Source: Ornithodoros turicata
Lineage: Eukaryota > Arthropoda > Arachnida > Ixodida > Argasidae
Length of the DNA: 64,000 nt
Assembly: GCF_037126465.1 (NCBI RefSeq)
Contig: NC_088201.1
Span: 124,322,324-124,386,323 of the forward strand
Direction of reading: 5' to 3'
This document shows positions 35,115 through 46,740 of the stretch, piece by piece. Position numbers and translations under genes: made by a program. Each line of letters opens with the position of its first letter. Position 1 is the stretch's first letter. The notes beneath the pieces are model-generated. The model was not told the DNA's origin, did no database searches, and saw nothing but the letters and a program-made list of their open reading frames with translations.

Positions 35115-36861
35115 TTAGATAGTCAACGGTGTTTTGCTGCGTGATGTGCGCGTGCGTCGTGTCCGTGGGGTCGGTGTCTGTAGGGTCAGTGGCTGTGGAG
35201 ACTCGCTGTGTTCCCCGATGTCATCTGTCTGGGTTTGCGTGCTTGTAGTCTTCCGTGTCACAGTTTGCGTGAACTTTGTGTGTGTGCGGGTTGTGTCTGG
35301 AGTGTTGTCGTTTGCCGCGTGTGTATGCGTGGGTGCAGTGGTCGTTGTGGTCCCCTTTGATGCCATCGTGTGTTCTGGCGTGTTTGCGGTACTGGCACTT
35401 ATAGTGTAAGCTGGTTGAGGATGTTGTGTTTGAGCGCTTGTCAGTGCAGGACGGCATCTATGAACCATTAGGTGTTTGATGTTGTGTGCCATAGCCCGTA
35501 CGCCTGCGTGGTTTGGGTGGATGCCGTCCCGAGCGAGATGTGCTTCAGCGTGGTATTCGAAAGTTGCGTGTGTGATAACCATAACGTTGGTGTGTACCTG
35601 ACGCATGTGGATGAGGTGGTTGTTGACAGCGTGCGCCTTCCTGTTGAACTCGTGTAGCCATGTGTCCTGGTATATGTATGCTCGGTGTTTGTTCTGTCTT
35701 CGGGGAAGTATCGTTGTCAGTACTATTTCAGCGCCTGGTCTGTTGTTTGTGATGAAGGAAACTAGTGCTTCGAATTCCTGGATGACATGTTGTGCTGTCG
35801 ACCGTGCGATGTCGTTGGTCCCTACGTGGAGTATGAAGTGCGTGATGTTCGGAGGGGCGGCGGTTACATGTGTCATCATGGAGGAAGGAAACACAGGAGC
35901 GGCCGTTCCAATTTTTTGCCATTGGGACGGGCGTGCCAGCTTCGCACCGCATGCTGGGATGCTCCTGTCTACCATGTGACCGCTCACGTGACCCCAAGAG
36001 CATGCGCAGGCCAGCTCCCAAAGCAGACGACGGGAGTCGTGATTGTCTTGCAGTTCAGATTTCTGCATTGTGATGAACGCCGCGCCTCCATCTTTATCTG
36101 TGTGTGTTCGGAGATTTACTCTTGGTTTACCCTTTTACTACAAGACCGGTCAGGTTCTGCAGGACAACCACGCAGGACTAGAAACGTCATTCGCAGTAGC
36201 GATGTTTGTGTGACGACGTGGCCGCGTGTTGTGCGTTGCTGAAGGGGTAAAGCATGCCAGTAATCAAATTTGTACAACGATAGAGGAAGTCAATTGAATC
36301 TGCAACTGTAGCATTGCGCCAGCTTGCAAAGGAAGTGTTCAAGATGACTCTCTCACAGACAGGGGTACGCCTGTATGCCGAAACAGCCGGTCAAGTACGT
36401 GTTTAGAGTAAACGTTATTTCCGTGACAGAGCTGCTTTCTGTTGAACGACAGCCGCAACCACGGTTCGAACACGTTAACAAAACTTTGTTTCCGCAGTGG
36501 TGCTCACATGTTAAGAGTAAATGACTTTCGAAAAGCGTAAAAGCACGAAAAGCAGCGAGAGCAACAAAGGGTTGCCAAACCGAAACTTTAGAGAGGATCA
36601 CGTGGTGGACAGGACGTAATGGCGGTTTTGACAGGAGCGACCGCCAGAGGGGTCCCACGGAAATCTGCTCGAAACGGCCGCTCCTGTGTTTCTTTCCTCC
36701 ATGTGTGTCATGATGTCTCGTGTTCTTGCGCCGCTTGAGAAGTGTATGTGAGGTCCGTGCTCTCCGTGCGGGATGTGTTCGTGTATGTACTTGTAACAGC
36801 TATTCCCTAGGAGTGCGACATGTGAGAAAGAGAGGACGGGTTGCTTACCTCCTGAGGCCAT
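35115..36861 (-). pseudogene. PLE-1 ORF1: SGNH/GDSL-type hydrolase, split by a DNA element
   Basis: ORF1 starts at ATG 36861 (MASGGKQPVLSFSHV). Its first part contains block I with the nucleophile serine (VALLGNSCYKYI; the usual GDS is GNS here) and HFSSGARTRDIM. It is interrupted by the element at 35877-36703; the 8-bp duplications sit in frame, so precise loss would rejoin the reading frame. The second part continues with block III (ILHVGTNDIA), TTILPRRQN and block V (RDGIHPNHAGVRAMA) with catalytic Asp and His, followed by a Thr/His-rich tail. Length without the insertion is about 305 residues. SGNH esterase domains are known in ORF1 of CR1/L2 LINEs; finding one immediately upstream of a Penelope RT is unusual. 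The inverted copy PLE-2 retains the last ~70 bases of this ORF joined to ORF2, so the two ORFs belong to one element. Confidence 0.75.
35869..36711. mobile_element. 827-bp nonautonomous TIR element A, 8-bp target duplication (P- or hAT-like)
   Basis: Tips begin CATGGAGGAAGGAAACACAG and continue GAGCGGCCGTT in inverted orientation at both ends (35877 and 36703). The 8-mer TGTGTCAT flanks it exactly (35869-35876, 36704-36711). A second copy in inverted orientation lies at 49749-50568. The CATG start and 8-bp duplication are like Drosophila P elements, but hAT elements also make 8-bp duplications. No transposase is encoded. Confidence 0.85.
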
Positions 36862-36904
36862 TGGTTCGTCAGTAGCGAACGTAGATGGGTAGAAATCCAG
36901 CGAA

Positions 36905-37434
36905 CCGGTAGAGATGTAGGAAGGGAGTTGCCTCAGGACAGAAGCCGCCGATATTTCGAACAGAAACTCTTCTTCTTCTGGGCGCCGTCCTCATCATTGG
37001 CATCGTATTTAAAGGGTTAGGTGTGACGTGTTTAAAGGTTCATGCGAATTGTGGGTCAACAGCCCGGAGGGAAGAAAGGGTCCGTGCGGGCTTCTACGGC
37101 CGGAGTGAAAGGCTGCTTTGTTAGAGTGTGGAGGGGATTGTGTGAACGTAGTGATCTAGGCTACAGACCGGTTACAGAAAATTGAAGGTTCACGAACACG
37201 TGGACGAAACGGGACAACAGGGAAGAATTGGCAAGCATAGTGAAAGATAAGGAGGTTAGGAGGTTACGTGGGGAAAATTCCAGAACGAGCAAAGTGTTCT
37301 TTTTTATAATATTTGTAATACAAAGTTGTGGCATGCAATAAAGAAAGCCGAAAGCAGTGGCCACGCAGAACATAACAGATGATAATGGAGGTAAAGCATA
37401 TTTTATTTGTGAAGTGTTTCTAGGGTGCCTTGAG
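36905..37434 (-). mobile_element. PLE-3: 3'-end fragment in tandem with PLE-1
   Basis: This is a nearly identical copy of the Penelope 3' UTR plus the last dozen codons of ORF2 (GTLETLHK end). It is in the same orientation as PLE-1 and ends directly at the PLE-1 leader (CCGGTTCGC junction near 36905). At 37434 it meets PLE-2, which runs the opposite way. It acts as the partial upstream unit (pseudo-LTR) of PLE-1. Confidence 0.85.
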
Positions 37435-40400
37435 GGTGCGAGTCTCCACAGCCACTGACCCCACAGACACCGACCCCACAGACACGACTCATGCGCACAT
37501 CACGCAGAAAACACCGTTGACTATCTAATCACCAGCCTACCATGCAGTCAACAAACTTTCTACGAATGCGAAAACTCATGGAGAAACGTAGCCGATACCT
37601 ACATCATCTACGGATCTACACCCATCACCTGGCTCACAACACAGTACCTAAAGGCCTCACCCCTAAAACAGTTCCTGCATTAGGAAAACTGACACCTGAA
37701 CTAGAGCTAGAGTGGGCATCAGCCCTTAGCAGCACAGCCCGTACGTTTCTAGAAATATTAAAGAAACAGTGCCACGCGCAACTCGCTACGATCCAGGCCC
37801 ATATGAACAATGTCAGTCTCACCGAGGCGGAGGCAAACACTCTCGAACTACACATTCAACAACTCAACCGCGAGCTAGCTAGCAAGCAACACTCAAAACT
37901 CGGAAAACCTAATTCCAACAACGACACGGATACCGGACCCACTAACACGACACACGCAGCAGTCGAACAAATCATTTCCAGCACCACAACCACAACTCTC
38001 CGCAACATCGCTGACTCACCCCGAAAAAACGCTGACGCAAGCACCGTAATAGATATATCACGCTCACTAACCAGCGACGAACTACAAGTCCTCTCTAGGG
38101 GGTTAACATTCGGCCCTACACTCAATTCTGTTAACGAATACGAAATCCACAAAGACATATCAGACTTTGCGAGACGACTACGCCTTAGAGAATTCTTCGC
38201 TGATACAACACAAGAAAACAACAACGACCTCCGACTACCATCAACCTGGACACCAAATCTCGGCCGAGAACCCGCATTAGACCTGTACATTAAATAAGTA
38301 AGCAACGACATCCTTCGCAGTATTTCCCAAAGCTCGCGTGGTCACAACCTCACTAAAACACAGCGTGACACCATCAAAGCGCTAGCTGACAGAGATGATA
38401 TCATTATCAAGCCCACAGATAAGGGTGGGAGTATCGTCATCTGGCCCACAGATAAATATATTTCTGAAGCTCATAGGCAACTCAACAATACGCAACACTA
38501 CCTCAAACTGGACCATGACCCAACAAAGGAGTACACGGCGCTAATAACCCATACCATACAGGACCTCCACGAACGAAAGCTCATCACACGTGATGACCTC
38601 AGACATCTCACCCCATCAAACACGGGCGCAGGTCGTTTCTATTTACTGCCCAAACTCCACAAGGTACACGCCAACGAACTCTATACGGCTGACATGCCCG
38701 GCAGGCCAATTGTATCTAATAACAACACACCAACAGAAAGACTCTCGAAATTCCTGGACCACTATTTAAACTATATTCCGGCAACACTGCCATCGCATGT
38801 ACAAGACACACCCCACCTCCTCAGAATAATCAGAGATATAAACAACACTCGTACATTTGGTAGGGACACAATACTAGCCACGCTGGATCTGTATCACTGT
38901 ATACTCACTGTATACTAACATCCCACACAACGACGGAATCACAGCCCTCTGCAATACCCTTTCTACAACAAACAGCAGAAAAGACACGGAAACCATACTC
39001 GCTCTAATGGACTTGGTCCTTAAACTGAAGTACTTCGAGTTCAATGGCGAATACTACCTACAAGTACACGGTACAAGTATGGACACACCTGTTGCACCCA
39101 CATACGCAAATATTGTGAGAATGAATTAGATGCAGACGCATCGCTATTGTCGACTATATCTTCATGGAGTTCTTGGAAAACAAATTTCTCAGCGCCCTCT
39201 CATTAAAACCCACTGTGTACCTTCGATACATCGATGATATACTGATAATATGGGAACACGTGGAACATGAATTTCAAAAGTTCGTAGATCTACTGAACAC
39301 CGCGCATATCAACATAAAGTTCACATCACAACAGTCAACTCACTTAATTAACTTCCTCGACACCACAATATCACTAGACAACGGCAACCTCATCACCACC
39401 CTGTACAAAAAGCCAACTGACAGACAACAATACCTTCACTTCAAGAGTCACCACCCGCGTCACTGTAAGGTTGGAATTCCTAATGGGCAGAGTGTAAGAC
39501 TACGCAGAATTTGCTCAAACGACACAGATTACGCTGAGAAGCTTGACGAACTCTGCAGTACACTTGCCCAAAGGGACTATCCAGACTCCCTCCTAACCGA
39601 ATTCCGTCGCAAGGCACTCACACTCGATCGAAACGAGGTTCTGGAAAACCGAAAAAATCCTGACGCGTGCCAAATAAGCTTCATCACAAGATATTCCAAC
39701 GCACTTCCAAACATCAAAGCCATTCTACAGAAGCACGAGTCCCTCCTCCAAAGCAATGACCGACTTAGCAATATATTCACCCATCCCATACATGTGACAT
39801 ACCGACGCGCAGAAAACCTAGCAGACTCCTTGGTCAATGCCAAAATCAGCAAAACGAGCACCCCGTACACGGGAACACGGCCCTGCAACCTCCCGCGCTG
39901 CAAATCATGCAAGCACGCATTCACATGCACAAGCTCCAATGTCATATACTGCATTGAATGCGGCGACTGCTCTATGCAATACATTGGTGAAACCGGCCAA
40001 CAAATGAACAACCGCCTTACCGGAAACAGAACCGACACGTCCAACAAACTCCGCAAAGCTGTCGCCGAACACTTTAACGTTCCTGGTCACAATTTTGACA
40101 ACATTAAACTATATATTCTAGAAACCGGGTTTAGATCCACACGTGACAGACGTGATAGGGAGTCTTATCTCATATACAAGTTCAACGCTCTTCACCCGTC
40201 CGGTATCAACAAATCACAAGGCACCCTAGAAACACTTCACAAATAAAATATGCTTTACCTCCATTATCATCTGTTATGTTCTGCATGGCCACTGCTTTCT
40301 GCTTTCTTTATTAATTTAATAGTCAAAAAAACTTTGCTCGTTCTGGAATTTTCCCCACGTAACCACTAACCTCCTTATCTTTCGCTATGCTTGCCAATTC

Positions 40401-40733
40401 TTCCCTGTTGTCCCGTTTCGTCCACGTGTTCGTGAACCTTCCATTTTCTGTAACCGGTCTGTAGCCTAGATCACTACGTTCACATAATCCCCTCCACGCT
40501 CTAACAAAGCAGCCTTTCACTCCGACCGTAGAAGCACGCACGGACCCTTTCTTCCCTCCGGGCTGTTGACCCACAATTCGCATGAACCTTTAAACACGTC
40601 ACACCTAACCCTTTAAATACCATGCCAATGATGAGGATGATGCCCAGAAGAAGAACAGTCTCTGTTCGAAATATCGGCGGCTTCTGTCCTGAGGCAACTC
40701 CCTTCCTACATCTCTACCGGTTCGCGTATTTCG
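37435..40733 (+). mobile_element. PLE-2: inverted Penelope copy, 5'-truncated within ORF1
   Basis: The copy starts within the 3' end of ORF1 (GAGTCTCCACAGCCACTGAC), passes through ORF2 and ends at CTACATCTCTACCGGTTCGC about 40730. Its 3' UTR (40247-40733) is an inverted repeat of both 36905-37434 and 30663-31200. Beyond 40733 the flank (TATTTCGAAACCCTGACCG) is shared with 47940-47960. Confidence 0.85.
37542..40246 (+). pseudogene. PLE-2 ORF2: Penelope RT with GIY-YIG nuclease
   Basis: The frame starts at ATG 37542 (MQSTNFLRMRK) and shows LSRGLTFGPTLNSVNEYEI, DISDFARRLRLREFF, KPTDKGGSIV, FYLLPKLHK, LRYIDDILIIW and the full GIY-YIG end (YCIECGDCSMQYIGETG to RDRRDRESYLI). It ends with TAA at 40246. 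Lesions: stop plus frame change near 38295, an 11-base local duplication near 38900 (CTGTATACTCA), a ~47-base insertion at about 39112-39160, and a ~59-base deletion in the linker near 39915 that keeps the frame. Comparison with PLE-1 locates each change. It cannot encode an intact protein. Confidence 0.85.
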
Positions 40734-43365
40734 AAACCCTGACCGATACAGAAGAGCGGCGGCGGCGGCAGAAAACCCTGAAAATCCCACGCCGATGCAT
40801 CGCGTTGGCGCAGGACGCTGCTGACAAATGGCGGCTGTAGGCGGTGTTACATTTTGTGGTGTTGGGTTGGGACAGATGAGTTGAGCGAAAAGAAACAGAG
40901 ATTTGGCTTGCTGGTTGACGTGCCTTGAGATTACGCGTTAAGTAACGCGCAAGTTCTTCCAACATTTATGCTCCTTGTGTTTGAAAGCGTGAGTCCGCAG
41001 AGAGTCGGTGTTTTCAGTGTATGAGAGCGATGTTGTGCTGCTATTTGGGTGGTCGTTGCCATTAATACACGGCATGGAAGTTGAAAATGTTCGAATGTAA
41101 AAGTGGGCCAGAAACTGAAAATGGGTCCTTGCTGCGTGTAGAGAAGTTTGAAGTCAATCTGCAAAAGCAAAGGCGCCGTACTGAAGTCTGTACGTAGTGC
41201 GTGCACAAAGACTGTGTGTGTGGTTCCGACTAGAGTCACTCTGACGTTTTCAGGTTATATTCCTTTTGTCTTTTTTTCTCTCGCAGAGAAAGTTGCATGT
41301 AGTGGTCTTGAGCGTCAAATCCAAATAATGTGCACCCAGTTTAGTTCATGATTGAAACGTGATTGAATTCAGGGCGATACTTGGTTTAACACGAACTCTT
41401 CAGACTCTGGGGTGGAATCGGGTATAACACGTAAACAGGCTGTATTTATGGTGCATTTCAGTGCACTTCACATATCTTTCTGTACCAATATTTATAAGCT
41501 TTTATGACCATAGTGTTGATACAGCTTACTTTTGTGGTTACATGTTGGCAAAAAGTCGACTACACTTGCCTTTTATTACTAAATGTTGTGGATAAATGTA
41601 CACAGCATGACAAAGAATGTACACAGGTTTTTATATTGCTATATTTTGTCCTTTATTCAGTGTTTCTGACTGCTAACAGGGAACTGTGGCCTGAACTTGA
41701 GAAAACATTATGCATAATATACACATGCATACCTAAAGAGGCAAGTGCACCAAAACAGCAAGACTAAAATGAATGAAAAGCATACTTCTACAAAAGCTAC
41801 CAGTAAAAGCAAAAACAATAATGAAGTCAGTATCACTGCATTGGTCATCTTATGATGAGGAATGGCATTCACATTGTTTGTTTTCTGGAGAGAGAAGGGA
41901 TGCTTCGAGTTGGAACATTTAGGTATAGCTACTTGTGTCTCACTTGATATCACCCAACCAGAACTGACCAATTTTATCACACATTTATTCCTGAAATGTT
42001 TGTTTTCTCATTTGAACTGCACAAACTGAACGCAAGTATTAGTTACGTTACTTGTTTTAGATTAGTTCATTACTACGCAGCTCAACAAGACATTACTTTG
42101 GTAACTTTGTGACTTAGCAATTGCACGTTCCATGAGGAATATTGAAATCGCCATTTGTGGTGTAAATGATATTATCTGATTTCATTTTTTACTCTCTGTC
42201 CCATGGCTATGGTTTCCAATGGTTTCTACAAGGGGGTATCTAGCAAACTTAGAAACTCGTTAACTTATCAACCCAGGATGGGAATGGGAAGGTGTCTAGG
42301 TTCATATGTTTACTGATCAAGGTAAGGGAGTGGGTTAACTAAAAAAAAAATACAGTGCCAGTGTTTGCACCCACATGACCCAATCTTGATCATACCCACG
42401 CCATCACATGCTGTACGTATGTATGCAACGTACAACATGTTGCTCACAAATGCAAAGGCACTGCAGCTCTGTAAAACAGTAACATGCACTGCCAGGTTAT
42501 GAAACAAAAAGGGCTCGACTAGACAGCAGTGTCTTCAATATAGTGAAGGTGTTGGGACTTTGGGCACCGAACACTAGGGATGCTGCCTTGGAGGCACTTG
42601 TGTTCAGAGCTGTGGGATGGATACAACCTTTTAGGATTCTCTGTGCATCATCCTGGGATAATTGTGAATAGTGGACTGCTAGTGAACGTATGCCTAGTGG
42701 ACTTCTGAACAGCGACCATGTGCATAGTGAATAGCAAACTTGCGAGCAGAGCACATGAGCAGTATTTTTAGGGAGTGAGGGGGATGAGAATTTATGTTAG
42801 GAGCAGCAGAACAAGTCTGGAGACAAGTTCAATTTCTCCTCTTTTTTTCATTACAAGCAAACAAAAGGGATTATTTATTCATGTCACTAGAGTAATACTT
42901 GCAATGTCACACAGCAATGTCGTTTCCACGAAACCCCCACATGTTGCAGGATAAATTACTTACTTGGGCTTCATGCATGTCGTTGCAGTTGGACGGCATC
43001 AGTGAAGTCCGTAATTCCGTGTAATACAAAAACATTACAACTGTATTCCCCATGTTTTGCCGCTAATAATGGCCTTTTAATATTTCAGTTTGCTGTGCAC
43101 AAACAACATATCAATTATGGTAGCACCATATCGCTAGAGTTACAACTTTTTGGTTTTCCTATAGGCTGTGTAAACACCTGCCAGAGAGCTTTAAATCGAT
43201 GAGTTTTTCTTTTGAAAAGTGTTGATTTTTCTGTGCTTAAGAGCATGGTTTTGATGAATTCTGGTCCCACTCACTGCTATAACGTTCAGATTGTAGGGGG
43301 AAACACGAAGAACACACAGCCTCAACAACACAAAGACATCTATTGGTTAGTCGTATACGGTCACC
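40734..43365. other. No gene; GTTAC-rich patch 41990-42120
   Basis: The first ~70 bp (40734-40800) match 47885-47945 in inverted orientation (GCCGCCGCCGCTCTTCTGTA). GTTACGTTACTT motifs cluster near 42035-42115. No open frame is recognisable. Confidence 0.35.
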
Positions 43366-43490
43366 GGGGGGGGAGGTATCTTTATTATGTAAAAAAAATA
43401 GGAGGGAAAGGTTAGCTTGCGCCATGGCGGGTTGCTATTCCCAGCAAAGAAAGGCAAACAAAAAGAAAAACAAACCACCAAGGGCAATGC
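43366..43490 (-). repeat. Retroposon 3' tail, copy 1
   Basis: After a G-run, the sequence TTTATTATGT..A-run..GGGAAAGGTTAGC, then CCATGGCGG, CTATTCCCAG and AAAGAAAG is shared with 45284-45400. Read on the minus strand it looks like a retroposon 3' end (…AACCTTTCCCT, then AATAAA-like string and C-run). Confidence 0.5.
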
Positions 43491-44611
43491 GATGGACATG
43501 TACAGTACTGGCATGTGTATGGCTATCAGGTAACAGTTGTGTTAGTGAGCTTCAGGACGTGTCTTTAAGCGGGCCATCGTTGCACAAGAAAGGGTAAATA
43601 TATTGCGTTTTATGATGTATGGTGCTAATGCCATACAAGCATAGCCCAGGCAAGTTCACGGCAGGTAATAAGATAGACCTCAAACAACCGACAAAAACTT
43701 GTCTGGTACCTGCTACATTTTAATGTAGGTGTTCTCTCATTACCTCGAGCTACGATAATTCATACTTTTGCATACTTCATGTCACCTCCATGTTTATCTC
43801 ACAGTTTTCAGTGTATTGAAAAGCTTATTAACTGAACGGCATTTTTGCTTAATCAACATTTTTCATTCCCTTGTGAAACCCTCCTACTGGCAGAAGATGG
43901 CTTCCGCATGTTGCTGACGCCACCTCTTGAGACACCCTCCTTTGAACATAATGCTCACCTCCAGATGCCTGTCTCCTAAAGAAGGCACCCTTACTGCTTG
44001 GGCTTTAGCTGACATCAGACATTTAGTTTTGAGGACTGACGTGTTAAGCTAGTAACCATCGACATGCTTCTTTTGAATATCTCTGCCGTTATTAACTTAT
44101 GCCTGCTTTCTTGTGTCCCCACTCGTAATAGTGCTTCTTTAGAGGAAAGGCTAAAAAATGTGAGCTGCATCATATATTTGGAGTAATTTATGACAATTTG
44201 AACAAAAATATGTAATGACCTGGGGTTTGAATTAATGAGTCTACTGTAATTTGGTGTTCTACACAACGTCTTGCAATTATGCCCATATGAAAAAGTTGCA
44301 TGCAGGGCCAGTCCATTCATTTTGCTTCGTTATGCTGCTTCCTTCTGATTTGTTTATTTATGCCTTCAGGGCAGAGCAATGTGATGCTTGATGAACTTTG
44401 GCAATTGCTTTTGTACTGCACCATTTTTTGAAACCCGCAAAAAACGTACTCTGAAAACAACATGACAGGATGCAGTCTTTTCGTGTTGTCTTCAACATTT
44501 GCCCATTGCTCAGGGTTGTTTGCCATGCAGTTTGTCCACCAGCTTGCCTGCATTTATGCTGTTCTATCAGTGATTGTAGGTCAAGTTATTGTCATGCAAC
44601 CACATTATTGA
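43491..44611. other. No gene recognised
   Basis: Short open frames only. Confidence 0.35.
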
Positions 44612-44920
44612 TGGAAGTCACTGAAAAGGCTAGTGAGCTGTAGGACTCTAACCCACCTCTTCTGGATTACCGGTCCAGGGCTCTACCAATTGAGCTAAGC
44701 TAACACACCTCCCCAGCGACTTCCAAGGGTGCGTCATCTGAAGGGACACATTAACTACTCTCTCTCTCATTCATCCTTCTTTCACTCTTACATTTTTGCT
44801 CACTCATACACGCATTCATACGACGGTATCGACACAAGTGGCAACTGTTGAACATGAGAGAATTAATGTTCTGAGGCTGGAACACATAGAAAGGACAAAT
44901 ACATAAAAATGCATTATTGT
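44612..44920 (-). mobile_element. tRNA-derived SINE
   Basis: A tRNA-like head (minus strand, 44704-44629) has a consensus A box TAGCTCAATTGG (44697-44686) and a near-consensus B box GGTTAGAGTCC (44653-44643). It could fold an anticodon arm with GGT (threonine-type). It ends in CCTTTTCAGTGACTTCCATC, shared with the foldback at 5031-5161, and carries GTTCCAGCCTCAGAACAT about 150-200 bp on its 5' side, also shared. The arrangement is compatible with the tick Ruka-type tRNA SINEs. Substitutions and flanks argue against a working tRNA gene. Confidence 0.7.
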
Positions 44921-45089
44921 TTGTTTGTTATGGTCATGCTTCCTGCTTCTAAGACCAGATAGCACTTGTCTTTGCTATACTATCTGAAAGACAGATGAAG
45001 AAACACAATTGTGTTTAATAAAGCTCATGTCTTGCAGCCACAGCAACCATTTTGTTGAGTGAAATGATCAAGCCCACTCATGCTCTGTT

Positions 45090-45180
45090 ATATTTGTTGT
45101 TTATTATTATACTATTATTGTTAAACTAATATTAATAATATAACTAATTATATACTATTATGTTTTATTATTATACTGCA
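45090..45180. repeat. AT-rich simple sequence
   Basis: TTATTATTATACTATTATTG-type low-complexity run. Confidence 0.6.
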
Positions 45181-45269
45181 TAGTCTTATACGTGGTTGCA
45201 GATACCCAGCGCAGGTCTCATCCATCATACAGGCTACAAAGCACACTTTTCGTAAAAGCAAGGGATAGT

Positions 45270-45400
45270 GGTGTGTGTGTGTGTGGGGGGGGGGGGTATG
45301 TTTATTATATTAAAAAATAGTAGGGAAAGGTTAGCCTCTGCTATGGCGGCTTCCTATTCCCAGGAAAGAAAGAAAAGGGAAAGACAAACCAAAGAAAAAC
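45270..45400 (-). repeat. Retroposon 3' tail, copy 2
   Basis: A (GT)n plus G-run (45271-45297) precedes TATGTTTATTATATT, GGGAAAGGTTAGCC, CTATGGCGGC and TATTCCCAGG, the same order as 43366-43490. Confidence 0.5.
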
Positions 45401-46230
45401 AAGTGGTGTAAGGTTTTTAACAAAAGCTCTGTCTTTTCAATGCAGTCAACTTTTGATCAAACACAAGCATGCGTGATGACAATGAAAACATCATAACCAC
45501 CAGGCCTATCAACACAACCCCTTTGTTTACATTGATATAATGTATGTCTGTATGTATGCAGGTGTTGGAAGGTGGGTGCAGGAGAAGACTTTCCTCTTGA
45601 TCTCAGGGCTTTGGGGGAATGCCCCCCTTTTTGTACATAGGCATTAGACAGGGCACCTTATATTCTTTCATAAGGCATATTTTTACAGGACTTACATGCA
45701 TTTTGATTACTACAGGTAGCGTCTATTAAATGATAAGGTTCTGTTATGTGTCATCAATATATTTACTAATAGAATCACTACCCCTCTGATACCAAACATA
45801 CCTAAATATGGCCTCACATCCTGTGAGTCCTACCAGAAGTCTGCTTACCACAATTTACAATATTGCAGATTAGATTTCAAAAACTGCAGCTGCTACATGG
45901 AATAAACTGCCAAAGTGTAAACACCCCATTTAATTGTTACTCCTTTTGTTGTCCACGTCCCATTTCTTTTGGACTTCTTTCGTGAAGGTCCCCAGTCTGA
46001 GTATTTTTTTTTATTTATTTACTGACACACTGCTCGTACACTGATGAAATGTGGGAGTATGAGGCCGCAGCCTGAGTTCATAAACAACAACTGAATTCAT
46101 AAACAGTTGGTGCTATTGGAGAGCTTTCTTATCGCTAAAGATGAGTTGTGCAGTGAGTAGCTTATTTGTATATGCTCACTAATTAAATAAATATAACTTT
46201 TGAATTTTACTTTGAACACTTTTGGGTAAG
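45401..46230. other. No gene recognised
   Basis: No supported feature. Confidence 0.35.
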
Positions 46231-46429
46231 TACCTGGGCCTGCTTGCACTAGACATCTGCTAGGGTCCTAACCTTGAGGAATTCCCTTTGGCGCAGGCTT
46301 GCTAGTGCTTGTGTCACATGCTACTGACATAAACTTTCCTATAAGCGAAATGCACTGCCAGAGCTGTGTCAAAGGAAATGCCTCAAGGTTAGCATCCTAG
46401 CAGAAGTTTCGTGCAAGTGGGCCAGTACC
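46231..46429. mobile_element. 191-bp MITE with ~55-bp inverted repeats
   Basis: Ends at 46235 and 46425 are inverted copies (TGGGCCTGCTTGCAC, then TCTGCTAGG and CCTAACCTTGAGG). TACC flanks both sides (46231-46234, 46426-46429). Confidence 0.7.
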
Positions 46430-46639
46430 TCCAGCAAAAAATATTCTGAGAACGAACTGCATTGACACTAAGTGACTTTTTCAAGTTATTAGTTGGATTC
46501 TGTTTACATATTTCTTGCGTGAAGCATTGTACAAATGTGCTCTTTGGCTGCTGTCAGTTGTGTGTTCATCCGCGTGGTTCACACATAGGGGGCGGAAATT
46601 AAGGGTCACATGGAAGATACACTTCGCTTTTCATTCGTC

Positions 46640-46740
46640 TTCTCCAGTGGCGTAGCCAGACCTCCAAGGTAGAGGGGGCTCGATACATAAAAAAAAAAAA
46701 ATCCCCCCTCCTCCGCTGATCCTGGGTACGCCCACAAGCT
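46640..46740. repeat. Short repeat with CAGTGGCGTAGCCAG end
   Basis: CAGTGGCGTAGCCAGACC at about 46646 and, inverted, GTGGGCGTACCCAGGATC at about 46735 bound a 90-bp segment with A-run and C-rich runs. This resembles a widespread class of very short inverted-repeat elements. Confidence 0.45.

Larger units (their letters stand above)
30663..36910 (-). mobile_element. Penelope-like element, full-length copy (PLE-1), two ORFs, two nested insertions
   Basis: Read on the minus strand the element has a ~45-base leader after 36905, ORF1 (SGNH hydrolase), ORF2 (reverse transcriptase plus GIY-YIG nuclease) and a ~550-base 3' UTR ending in GCAACTCC at 30663. Removing the two DNA elements at 35877-36703 and 32867-34122 leaves about 4.2 kb. 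Its 5' end directly abuts the 3' end of a partial copy (36905-37434), a head-to-tail tandem arrangement typical of Penelope elements. It is about 90% or more similar by eye to the inverted copy at 37435-40733. Confidence 0.85.

Noticed and set aside
35134..35980. Plus-strand Cys/Val-rich frames
   Set aside because: These are antisense shadows of the SGNH ORF.
44629..44704. tRNA-Thr-like gene on the minus strand
   Set aside because: A and B boxes are recognisable but the B box is mutated, position 33 is C, and the sequence is embedded in a SINE whose tail recurs at 5031-5161.
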